Shown: in pieces, positions 14,179 to 21,314 of the stretch
How positions within the stretch are numbered: position 1 is the first letter of the stretch
How the letters are laid out: each line of letters opens with the position of its first letter
Assembly: GCA_045531895.1 (NCBI GenBank)
Contig: JAZSEW010000112.1
Location: 1 to 22,120, forward strand
DNA: 22,120 nucleotides
Direction of reading: 5' to 3'
From: SIG299 sp045531895
Lineage (GTDB): Bacteria; Bacillota; Clostridia; Lachnospirales; Lachnospiraceae
Made by a program: the position numbers and the translations under genes
The notes under the pieces: model-generated
The model's database searches: none
What the model was told of the DNA's origin: nothing
Seen by the model: the letters and a program-made list of their open reading frames with translations, nothing else

Positions 14179-16246
14179 TAGAATCCTCATTTGGTGTCTT
14201 GTCAGCAAGGAGAATCTGCTCTTCAATCAATACATCTATTTTTGGCTGAGCCTGTTCTGCATTGACTGTCTTTTGCTCTTCTTCATTTTCTGCAAACTCA
14301 TCCTTACCGGTTACACGGTTATAAATATCTACAAATTCCTTACCGGTAATACTTTCCTTCTCACACAGAAACTCTGCAATTTCCTTTACTACATGCTGGT
14401 TTTCCCGAAGCAGTGACTTTGCCTGAGCATAGCACTCTTTCATTAATGCCCGAAGTTCACGGTCAATTTCCGCAGCAGTTTCATCACCGCACTGCAATAC
14501 TACCCTGCCATCCAGATACTGGTTTTCAACTGTTTCCAGTCCTACCATACCAAAGGTCTCAGACATACCATAGCGGGTAATCATGGCTCTTGCAATGCGG
14601 GTTGCCTGTTCAATATCATTGGCTGCACCTGTAGTAATCTGACTAAAGAAAATTTCCTCTGATGCACGACCTGCACAGAACGTAACAATGCGGGTCAGCA
14701 TTTCGTCTTTGGTCATTAAATATTTTTCCTCTTCCGGTGCCTGCAATACATAGCCCAACGAGCCCATAGTACGTGGTACGATGGTAATCTTCTGGACCGG
14801 CTCGGAAGATTCTTTCTTTAACATACTAATCATGGCATGCCCCACCTCATGGTATGCCACAACACGTTTTTCTTCTTTACTTAAGATACGGTCTTTCTTT
14901 TCCTTACCGGCAATCACCACTTCTACAGATTCAAATAAATCCTCCTGAGTGACATACTTCCTACCGCACTTCACCGCTAAAATTGCCGCCTCATTAATCA
15001 TGTTAGCAAGGTCAGAGCCTACCGCACCGGAGGTAGCCAGTGCAATCGCCTCCAGGTCTACGGAATCATGCATCAGCACATGCTTTGCATGCACCTTTAA
15101 AATATCCAGACGCCCCTTCAAATCAGGCTTATCTACAATCACACGGCGGTCAAAGCGCCCCGGGCGAAGCAAAGCTTTATCTAACACCTCCGGGCGGTTG
15201 GTAGCCGCTAAAATAACAATACCCTTGGAAGTATCGAAACCATCCATTTCTGCCAGCAGCTGATTTAAGGTCTGCTCACGTTCATCATTGCCGCCATAAC
15301 GGGAGTCTCTGCTCTTACCAATGGCATCAATTTCATCAATAAAGATAATACATGGTGCCATTGCCTGAGCCTGTTTGAACAAATCACGGACACGGGAAGC
15401 ACCCACACCCACATACATTTCTACAAAATCAGAGCCGGACAAGGAGAAAAACGGCACCTTTGCCTCTCCTGCCACAGCTTTTGCGAGCAATGTTTTACCT
15501 GTACCCGGAGGTCCTACAAGCAGCGCACCTTTGGGCAGCTTTGCACCGATTTCTGCATACTTTTGCGGATTGTGTAAAAAATCCACCAGCTCACGGATAG
15601 AGTCCTTTGCCTCCTCCTGACCTGCTACATCTTTAAAGGTAACTCCGGTTTCTTTTTCCACATAAACCTTGGCTGTACTTTTTCCCACGCCCATCATTCC
15701 GCCACCGGCCTTACCAATCATACGTGACAGAGACAAGGACAGAATCACAACCATCAGTATCGGGAAACCTATATTAATAAGCAGACTTAATATAACAGAA
15801 GAGGTATCCTCCGTCACCCGAATGTATTCCACGCCGGATTCTTCCAAACGTTGCTGAAGTAAATTTCCGTCCTCCAAAACACCGGTATAGTAGGTAAAAG
15901 TCATGCCAAGCATACCTGCATTCTTATACGGCTGATTCTTTGGAATAATTAACAGTCTTCCGCTGTCTGCGTTGACCTCCACACGTTCAATCTTGCCTTC
16001 CTCCAGATATCGGATAAACTCATTGTAGGTAATTTCCTCTGTCGATTTGCTCTCCATATCTTTCATAACCCACATGAATCCGATAACCATAATTAAGGCA
16101 GATATCAGGGAAATTATCATGGACATCTTGTTCGCGTTCTTTTTGTTATTATCCCCTTTATTATTTCCATTATTTCCGCGGTCACCGGAACTGTTTGAGT
16201 TCTGGCTGCCCCGGTCATTCATCGTATTACGGTTTTCGTCGCTCAT
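14171..16246 (-). CDS. ftsH: ATP-dependent zinc metalloprotease FtsH
   Basis: A 691-residue membrane-anchored AAA+ protease that extracts and degrades membrane and short-lived cytosolic proteins as a hexamer. A 40-residue Asn/Gly-rich polar N-terminus precedes membrane helix 1 (about 41-61). The extracytoplasmic domain follows, then helix 2 (about 151-176). The ATPase has Walker A GPPGTGKT (245-252), the FVEMYVGVGA pore region, Walker B IFIDEID (301-307) and the second region of homology to RPGRFDRR. The zinc site is HEVGH (466-470; Val in place of the more usual Ala) with Asp544 in AANDIEQAT as third ligand. GGAGG precedes the ATG by six bases. It has its own promoter and is followed by overlapping uvrC; the common tilS-hpt-ftsH linkage is not seen here. 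Confidence 0.97.
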   Translation of the reverse strand: MSDENRNTMNDRGSQNSNSSGDRGNNGNNKGDNNKKNANKMSMIISLISALIMVIGFMWVMKDMESKSTEEITYNEFIRYLEEGKIERVEVNADSGRLLIIPKNQPYKNAGMLGMTFTYYTGVLEDGNLLQQRLEESGVEYIRVTEDTSSVILSLLINIGFPILMVVILSLSLSRMIGKAGGGMMGVGKSTAKVYVEKETGVTFKDVAGQEEAKDSIRELVDFLHNPQKYAEIGAKLPKGALLVGPPGTGKTLLAKAVAGEAKVPFFSLSGSDFVEMYVGVGASRVRDLFKQAQAMAPCIIFIDEIDAIGKSRDSRYGGNDEREQTLNQLLAEMDGFDTSKGIVILAATNRPEVLDKALLRPGRFDRRVIVDKPDLKGRLDILKVHAKHVLMHDSVDLEAIALATSGAVGSDLANMINEAAILAVKCGRKYVTQEDLFESVEVVIAGKEKKDRILSKEEKRVVAYHEVGHAMISMLKKESSEPVQKITIVPRTMGSLGYVLQAPEEEKYLMTKDEMLTRIVTFCAGRASEEIFFSQITTGAANDIEQATRIARAMITRYGMSETFGMVGLETVENQYLDGRVVLQCGDETAAEIDRELRALMKECYAQAKSLLRENQHVVKEIAEFLCEKESITGKEFVDIYNRVTGKDEFAENEEEQKTVNAEQAQPKIDVLIEEQILLADKTPNEDSNV

Positions 16247-16314
16247 TTCTATCCTCCAATATGCACTCTATAGTATGTTCGGATTTCTCCCAAAAATATT
16301 CTATCACATCATGT

Positions 16315-16344
16315 ATTATACTGGGAAGTTCTTTAGAAAATCAA
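16315..16344 (-). promoter_or_regulatory. Sigma-A promoter of ftsH-uvrC
   Basis: Minus strand: -35 TTGATT (4/6), 18-base spacer, perfect -10 TATAAT. Transcription should start near 16308, about 60 bases before the ftsH ATG. A second, weaker TAGAAT with a preceding TGa lies about 13 bases further downstream. The gap 16247-16494 otherwise holds only this promoter, a palindrome and the flagellar terminator. Confidence 0.7.
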
Positions 16345-16354
16345 TAGATTCCTT

Positions 16355-16366
16355 CTAAAATTTTAG
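16355..16366. promoter_or_regulatory. 12-base perfect palindrome upstream of the ftsH promoter
   Basis: CTAAAATTTTAG, a perfect palindrome ten bases upstream of the -35 hexamer. It could be an operator or an AT-rich upstream element. At this base composition chance is a real possibility. Confidence 0.3.
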
Positions 16367-16414
16367 TAAAGTTGTTATTTTCGAGCTTGACTATGAACTG
16401 CTGATAATAACCGC

Positions 16415-16462
16415 AAAAAGCTTTTCTTTGCAAGTAATAGCCACCGCAAGGAAAAGCCTTTT
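16415..16462 (-). terminator. Terminator-like hairpin closing the flagellar block
   Basis: Arms at 16415-16431 and 16446-16462 pair at 16 of 17 positions in the minus-strand RNA (one A-C mismatch, one G-U), with a 14-base loop. The 3' arm ends in five T. It lies 32 bases after the stop codon of the Maf-like gene and before the ftsH promoter, as expected for the operon end. The U-run is short and partly within the stem, so it may be an imperfect terminator. Confidence 0.7.
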
Positions 16463-16494
16463 AACATAATTATCATTTTCTTTTTTGGAATATT

Positions 16495-17388
16495 CTATTT
16501 TCTTAAAGAAAACAAAGCGCTGCCCGCCTGTACTGATGGCATATGTAAACAAACTGCCTCTGTCTCTTTCAGGTTTTCTACTCGCTCTTTCCAGGCAGCA
16601 CCATCTTCATCATAGCAGATGGAAATTCGGTCATTTTCCAAAAGCTTCTTTAATGGTGAAAAGGCACATGCCAGTTTTATAATCTGACCATTACTTTCAT
16701 ATACCACAATGTGTGCTTCCGGTTTCAGTTTTGCCAGCTCTGCGACATGATATCCCATGCCAAAGCCCTTTATCAAATAAGTTTTGGCTTCCTGTTTTGC
16801 AAAACATCTTGCCAGCAAAAAGGCCTCCATTGCCACTTTATGATTAGAATGCAAATATACGGCACCGCGGTCTGTTCCTACTGCAACCGTCATCAATCCA
16901 CAGGAAGTCACTTCCACACGATATCCTTGCTCCATCAGTTCTTCCGGATTTAAAGGTGCTTCAAACAGAGTTTCCGCATCCTTTGTTCCACCCTGTACCA
17001 GTTTTTCCGACATTAACGTACACTGTTCCTGATACATACTCTCAGAGAAAAATGCATATTCTTCTTTTCTCATAATCATTTCCTGCACATTACAAAGCAA
17101 TGTACTGACCTGAAGTTCCAGCAAATCTGCCAGTAATACATAGTCTTCACACCGGCTTGCTTCCACAATGCCCGCCAGCATTTCTGTTAAAGAATCAATA
17201 GAGACCAGTTCAAAATAATCTTTTTCTGCCAGAAGGCCATCCATAACCTCTTTTATTTTTTCAGACACTTCCGGCATAACATCCAGAGCAGCCGGATATT
17301 CCTGTTCCCGAAAATATAGTACTGCCTTATCTACCAATTCCAATAGTTCCACATTGGTCTGGAACAATTTTTTTATCTGTTCTGTCAT
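16495..17388 (-). CDS. Short Maf/DUF115-like motility-associated protein
   Basis: A 297-residue protein with no clear full-length family match. The N-terminal 110 residues look mostly helical. Residues 178-240 resemble the part of Maf (motility accessory factor) glycosyltransferases before the DUF115 catalytic core: YLHSNHKVAMEA, then a nucleotide-fold glycine loop IKGFGMGYH (206-214), and VVYESNGQIIKLA after a second strand. Full Maf proteins are roughly twice as long; here the chain ends about 60 residues after the glycine loop, so the region expected to transfer nonulosonic acid sugars is missing. No signal peptide is seen. It begins seven bases after the glycosyltransferase gene and is the last gene before the terminator. 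It may be a partner or remnant in flagellin modification; it could also be a different Rossmann-type protein. Confidence 0.6.
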   Translation of the reverse strand: MTEQIKKLFQTNVELLELVDKAVLYFREQEYPAALDVMPEVSEKIKEVMDGLLAEKDYFELVSIDSLTEMLAGIVEASRCEDYVLLADLLELQVSTLLCNVQEMIMRKEEYAFFSESMYQEQCTLMSEKLVQGGTKDAETLFEAPLNPEELMEQGYRVEVTSCGLMTVAVGTDRGAVYLHSNHKVAMEAFLLARCFAKQEAKTYLIKGFGMGYHVAELAKLKPEAHIVVYESNGQIIKLACAFSPLKKLLENDRISICYDEDGAAWKERVENLKETEAVCLHMPSVQAGSALFSLRK

Positions 17389-17395
17389 CCCTGAC

Positions 17396-18412
17396 CTACC
17401 TCTCCCGTCCCAACAAACTCTCGTATTGCGCTGCTTCTTCCATGCATCCCTGTTTTTTTAACAGCCGGATGACATGCTGTAACGCATATTCTCCCCCATA
17501 TAAAATACAAACATAGCATTCTGCTTCCAATGCCGCTTTTCTATACCAGAATATCGCTTCTGCTTCCTGTCCTGCCACTTCGTAATACTCTCCAAGCAGA
17601 AAAAAAAGCTCCGCAGCCGGCGTTTTATTTGTTGCCATTTCCATTAATCCCAAGGACAGCAATTGTTCCCAGTCTTTTTGTAATGCACACATTTTTGCAA
17701 GCACGCAAACCGCCTCTGTTTTTGCTTCGTCGGAAAACTCCGGTTGCAGCAGCCGTTCCTGAAACCACGGTGCTGCCGTGACAAAATCTTCTGTTGTTCC
17801 CGAAATAAAAAGTTCTTTGGCATACATGCTGTAAAGCCTCGCCGATAGCCTGCCATTTTTTTTCAGTTCACGTTCCATAGCCTGAAAATCCCTGGAGGAA
17901 TGTAGCTGCTCCGGCAAGTGCATAATTTCAATATCACTGGAGTATACTACCGGGTCTAACGCAACCGTTTCATGAATCGGATCGATCCAGCGGAACTCCC
18001 GTAGCCGTTTAAACAGCTTAGGACGCGGTTCCTTCGTAAAATTGTATACCATGTTACAATCTTCAGGATTGACATAAATCATTTCTACAATTTCTACTTC
18101 CGGAAGAAGTACCTGCTTTAGTGCCAGGAACTTCTTCCGGTCAGTTTCTTTTAATACTTCATCTGCATCTGCGGAGTAAATGTAATCCATGGTAGCCTTG
18201 GAAAACGCAAAGTTTCTTGCAGCAGAAAAATCATAAATCCATGTAAAATCATAGATTTTATCAGTATAGTTTGCCGCAATTTCTTTCGTTCTGTCGGTGG
18301 AGCCTGTGTCCACAATAATAATTTCCTCTGCAATTCCCTGTAAGGAATTAAGACACCTTTCCAAAACTGCTTCTTCATTTTTTACAATCATACATACGCT
18401 TATGGTAACCAT
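17396..18412 (-). CDS. Family 2 glycosyltransferase with helical-repeat C-terminus
   Basis: A 338-residue protein with a GT-A glycosyltransferase domain at about 1-200: VTISVCMIVKNEEAVLERCL at the start, IIIVDTGSTDRT (31-42) for nucleotide binding, the DFSAARNFA segment, and SADADE (80-85) as the metal/sugar-nucleotide DxD site. From about 190 to 330 the sequence is mostly helical, with pairs such as FLLGEYYEVAGQEAEAIFWYRKAALEAE that look like TPR repeats. This layout matches the SunS/GT2-TPR group, in which the repeats often bind a protein acceptor. Its place between a secreted protein and the Maf-like gene in the flagellar block points to flagellin glycosylation, though the acceptor is not shown by sequence. 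GGAG lies six bases before the ATG. Confidence 0.85.
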   Translation of the reverse strand: MVTISVCMIVKNEEAVLERCLNSLQGIAEEIIIVDTGSTDRTKEIAANYTDKIYDFTWIYDFSAARNFAFSKATMDYIYSADADEVLKETDRKKFLALKQVLLPEVEIVEMIYVNPEDCNMVYNFTKEPRPKLFKRLREFRWIDPIHETVALDPVVYSSDIEIMHLPEQLHSSRDFQAMERELKKNGRLSARLYSMYAKELFISGTTEDFVTAAPWFQERLLQPEFSDEAKTEAVCVLAKMCALQKDWEQLLSLGLMEMATNKTPAAELFFLLGEYYEVAGQEAEAIFWYRKAALEAECYVCILYGGEYALQHVIRLLKKQGCMEEAAQYESLLGRER

Positions 18413-18437
18413 GATTTACTCCGAGATATTATTTTCG

Positions 18438-20270
18438 TTACGGTGTAGGTGTCGGTGTAGCAGGAGCTTCCTGCTTAATACCCTTTACCGGACCTACCTG
18501 GTCGCTTTCCATGATAATAGTCTTTTGCTTACCATTATCATCCGGCACTACTCTGGTCACTACAACTCTGACATAAGTATCTGCCTCATTGTTGGTCAGT
18601 TTGTACTCAGATGTTGTGGCACCTGCAATAGATGTCCAGGTATATGTACCATCATCATTTTTCTTATAGTATTCCCACTGATAGGTTACATCATTTTCTG
18701 TTAAGTTTGTACTGATAACAGCCTTTAAAGTCTGTCCGGAAATCTTCTTTGCATTGGCAATTCCTACATATGTTAAATGGTCAAACTTTAACGGACCGTA
18801 TACCTGATAACTGGACGGAATACTGTCATCCTCTCCCGCAATACGGTATAACAGATAAGATTCCTTCGGCACCTTCTTGTTGGAGATTTTCAGCATTTTA
18901 CCAGGCTTTACACTGGTCCAGGAAATGCCGGAAAGATCGATATTATCCTTATCACCGGCTTTTATCTGCTGATATGCATCGTCTGTCGGCTTAATTACTG
19001 CAACCTGATACTTATAATCAGCCGAATTGTTATTTACTACAATACCACCTGTATTGGTCTTGGATTCTCCATAAGAAAAAGCAATCTTAGCATTTGCTAC
19101 ATCTGCGATTTCCTGTTCCACATTTTCATCCGCATACGGAATATATACTTCAAGAATTTTGGATGCTGCTTTTCTCTTTGTGCCTGCATCACGTACATAT
19201 ACTAACAGACCTTCATTTGTAAAAGTCATGCCTTTACCTGCACATTCTGCTTCGAGATTAGACTTACTCATTGGAGTATTCAATGTGAAATCCGGAACCA
19301 TTTCCTTAATGAATTCCTGCATTAAAATTGATGTTACACGCTCACTTGTGTAAATTGTCTCAATTGCAGCGGCTCTCTCTGTTTCGGTAACAAATTTATT
19401 TTCTTCGGTACCGAACTTCTTGTTATATTCCGGAATCATAATCCAGGTCTTTTTATCAAAAGAGAACTCCATGCCGTTCTTCATTGCAACAGTCATAGTA
19501 TTTTCATTTACAGACACCTTTGGCTGAGAAGGCAGCTTGGAAACACTTGCTGATGCCACAGAACTTGCTCTTGCTCCTCCCGTATTACTTGCCACAATAC
19601 GGAACTCTAACTTGATACCACGGATGTTCATCTCTCTTAGATCAAGTTCGTCATAGTCTCTCCAAACACCGTCATCACCCTTACGCCACTGGATATTTTC
19701 CAGGTCAAAATAGGACATATCCCGTCCGTTTTCTCTTCTTGTAAAGATAAAATAACCGGTTTCTTCGGAGAATTTAGGATATCCCGGATATTTGGCTGCA
19801 TTCGCAGGATCACCGTTATATACCTTTTTCCATTCCTCAGCTTCCGTAATATCGGTGGTCAACAGGGTTCCGATAAAATCCACACCAAAATCCTCTTCCC
19901 AGGTGATATCCACATTGATTACCTCGGTATTTTTATCGCCACATACATAAATACGGATAGTCTTGTTCTCATTTACCCAGGAAATGTCAAACATTGCCGC
20001 ATTAATTTTTTTATCATTACCATTTTCATCTTTGACGGTTATTTCTCTTACTTCACATGCGGACCATTTCTCTACGTCCTTTACATAGTTTTCCGTAAAG
20101 TAGACTATCTTATCATCCGTTTCAACCGTAATTGTTTCATTTACATAATCAACCTTAACCTTATCTGCCGGAATCGCTGTTGCTGTTGCCGTCAGCTTCA
20201 TGGTGCATAACAGCACAAACACAAACATCAATGTAAATGCTGCTAATTTACCTATTGTACTTTTCTTCAT
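18438..20270 (-). CDS. Large secreted protein of unknown function with Ig-like C-terminus
   Basis: A 610-residue protein I do not recognise as a named family. Residues 1-31 form a signal peptide (KK, then a hydrophobic stretch, then TATATA as likely cleavage zone). Cys22 is not in a good lipobox. Two segments look like copies of one beta module: about 37-70 (VDYVNETITV...VYFTEN...W) and 250-278 (VSVNENTMTV...FSFDKKTW). Residues about 505-595 have an Ig-like pattern (TYQWEYY...IAGATTSEYKLTNNEADTYVRVVV). The chain ends abruptly in ATPTPTP, a linker-like tail with no anchor after it. I chose MKKST because GGAGG lies five bases upstream and the signal peptide begins there; an ATG four codons earlier is also possible. 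It is encoded 12 bases after the export-chaperone gene. A surface, sheath or filament-associated role is inference from position. Confidence 0.85.
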   Translation of the reverse strand: MKKSTIGKLAAFTLMFVFVLLCTMKLTATATAIPADKVKVDYVNETITVETDDKIVYFTENYVKDVEKWSACEVREITVKDENGNDKKINAAMFDISWVNENKTIRIYVCGDKNTEVINVDITWEEDFGVDFIGTLLTTDITEAEEWKKVYNGDPANAAKYPGYPKFSEETGYFIFTRRENGRDMSYFDLENIQWRKGDDGVWRDYDELDLREMNIRGIKLEFRIVASNTGGARASSVASASVSKLPSQPKVSVNENTMTVAMKNGMEFSFDKKTWIMIPEYNKKFGTEENKFVTETERAAAIETIYTSERVTSILMQEFIKEMVPDFTLNTPMSKSNLEAECAGKGMTFTNEGLLVYVRDAGTKRKAASKILEVYIPYADENVEQEIADVANAKIAFSYGESKTNTGGIVVNNNSADYKYQVAVIKPTDDAYQQIKAGDKDNIDLSGISWTSVKPGKMLKISNKKVPKESYLLYRIAGEDDSIPSSYQVYGPLKFDHLTYVGIANAKKISGQTLKAVISTNLTENDVTYQWEYYKKNDDGTYTWTSIAGATTSEYKLTNNEADTYVRVVVTRVVPDDNGKQKTIIMESDQVGPVKGIKQEAPATPTPTP

Positions 20271-20293
20271 AACTGCCTCCATTTCTGAAACTC

Positions 20294-20782
20294 CTACTTC
20301 TTCTGATCCATAAAGTAGGACGCTCCTGTTTGCATTCCAATCATATTTTTGTAATATGTATTTGCTGTCTGCTTACTGACTTTGAACTGACGAATACCCT
20401 GCCGCTTGCCCTGCAGCTTTGTCTCCAGCGCCGTCTTGTTTTTTGTCTCCAACGCAGAAAGCTTTACTCCAAGATCAGTAACCTTTGTGATAAGTTCCTG
20501 CATCTGAAGAATTTGCTCTTTGTAATCGTCCTTGTGTTCCTTCATTTCTTCCGAAACCCGGTTATAGATGGATTGGAACCCACTGTCAATTTCTTCAATC
20601 TTACGCAGATGACCACTCTTTTTTTCTACCAGAATTGCAAACTCTGCATCTTTAAATTCCTCTTCCTTAAGCAATGCCTCCTGCTCTATAGTAAATTCCA
20701 GAAGCTTTGTTAAGTGAATCTCTTTTTTGCTTAATACATCCAGCAGCATGCGGACGTATGTCATTCCATTTGCTTCAGCCAT
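20294..20782 (-). CDS. FlgN/FliT-like flagellar export chaperone
   Basis: A 162-residue, almost wholly helical, charged protein with long coiled-coil-like stretches (about 15-120) and the C-terminal FKVSKQTANTYYKNM...SYFMDQKK segment seen in clostridial FlgN-type proteins. FlgN chaperones hook-filament junction proteins for type III export; FliT plays the same role for the FliD cap. The order fliD-fliS-this gene copies fliD-fliS-fliT of enterics, so FliD may be the client, but the overall look is FlgN family. I chose MAEANGMTY, with AAAGGA eight bases upstream. An in-frame ATG at 20839 and an ATG pair just before the chosen start have no properly spaced ribosome site. The 106-base gap to fliS contains a strong stem-loop. 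Confidence 0.7.
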   Translation of the reverse strand: MAEANGMTYVRMLLDVLSKKEIHLTKLLEFTIEQEALLKEEEFKDAEFAILVEKKSGHLRKIEEIDSGFQSIYNRVSEEMKEHKDDYKEQILQMQELITKVTDLGVKLSALETKNKTALETKLQGKRQGIRQFKVSKQTANTYYKNMIGMQTGASYFMDQKK

Positions 20783-20841
20783 AAGCATCATCCTTTCCGC
20801 ATTCCCATTGTCCGGAAACCATATCATCAGTATGCACAACA

Positions 20842-20871
20842 GGGCTGCCGCAGTTTTTGCTGCAGCAGCCC
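20842..20871 (-). other. GC-rich stem-loop between fliS and the export-chaperone gene
   Basis: Twelve base pairs (20842-20853 with 20860-20871; one G-U pair in the minus-strand RNA) close a six-base loop. It begins 17 bases after the fliS stop codon. There is no T-tract on the minus strand, so it is unlikely to be a complete intrinsic terminator. It could protect or trim the fliD-fliS transcript or partly reduce downstream expression. Confidence 0.65.
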
Positions 20872-20888
20872 GACATTATACAGTGTGA

Positions 20889-21275
20889 CTAACGTACATA
20901 CATATGATTCTGCTTCATAACTTCCTTCCAAAGGTCTCTCATTTCACGAAGCTGGTCTAATGCCTGATTCAGCATTTCCGGTTCCTTCTTGATGTTAGCC
21001 TGTACCAGCAGACTGTTAATATACTCGTAAACCACATCAAAATCCTTTGCCGTCGGATACTTGAAATCCAAAGTAGCGCGAAGCTCTGTAATGATGTTCT
21101 GTACCTTGATAATGTTATTATTTACTTTTTCGTAGTCCTTAGTTTCAAAGCCCAAAAGACCAATATTGCAGAACTTAATTGCTCCTTCGTATAACATTAA
21201 TGTAAGTTCGGCAGGGGATGCTGTATTTACCTTGGTTCCCTGATAAAGTGTAGCCGGATTACCGTTAAGCGCCAT
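20889..21275 (-). CDS. fliS: Flagellar export chaperone FliS
   Basis: A 128-residue all-helical cytosolic chaperone that binds the disordered C-terminus of flagellin and delivers it to the flagellar type III export gate, preventing early polymerisation. The family hallmark is visible near the start: YQGTKVNTASPAELTLMLYEG, followed by AIKFC. The last helix carries LREMRDLWKEVMKQ. Length is normal for FliS. GGAGG lies nine bases before the ATG. It follows fliD by 39 bases with no intervening promoter or terminator seen, the standard fliD-fliS pairing. Confidence 0.96.
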   Translation of the reverse strand: MALNGNPATLYQGTKVNTASPAELTLMLYEGAIKFCNIGLLGFETKDYEKVNNNIIKVQNIITELRATLDFKYPTAKDFDVVYEYINSLLVQANIKKEPEMLNQALDQLREMRDLWKEVMKQNHMYVR

Positions 21276-21314
21276 TGTGATGTACCTCCAATATCATTCT
21301 GTATTTTTATTTTA

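Noticed and set aside
20783..20839. Longer start for the FlgN/FliT-like gene at 20839
   Set aside because: The extra residues lack family character and no ribosome site precedes them; AAAGGA is correctly spaced from the ATG at 20782.
20842..20871. Calling the fliS-distal stem-loop an intrinsic terminator
   Set aside because: No T-tract follows on the minus strand and the operon seems to continue with closely spaced genes, so it is listed only as a stem-loop.
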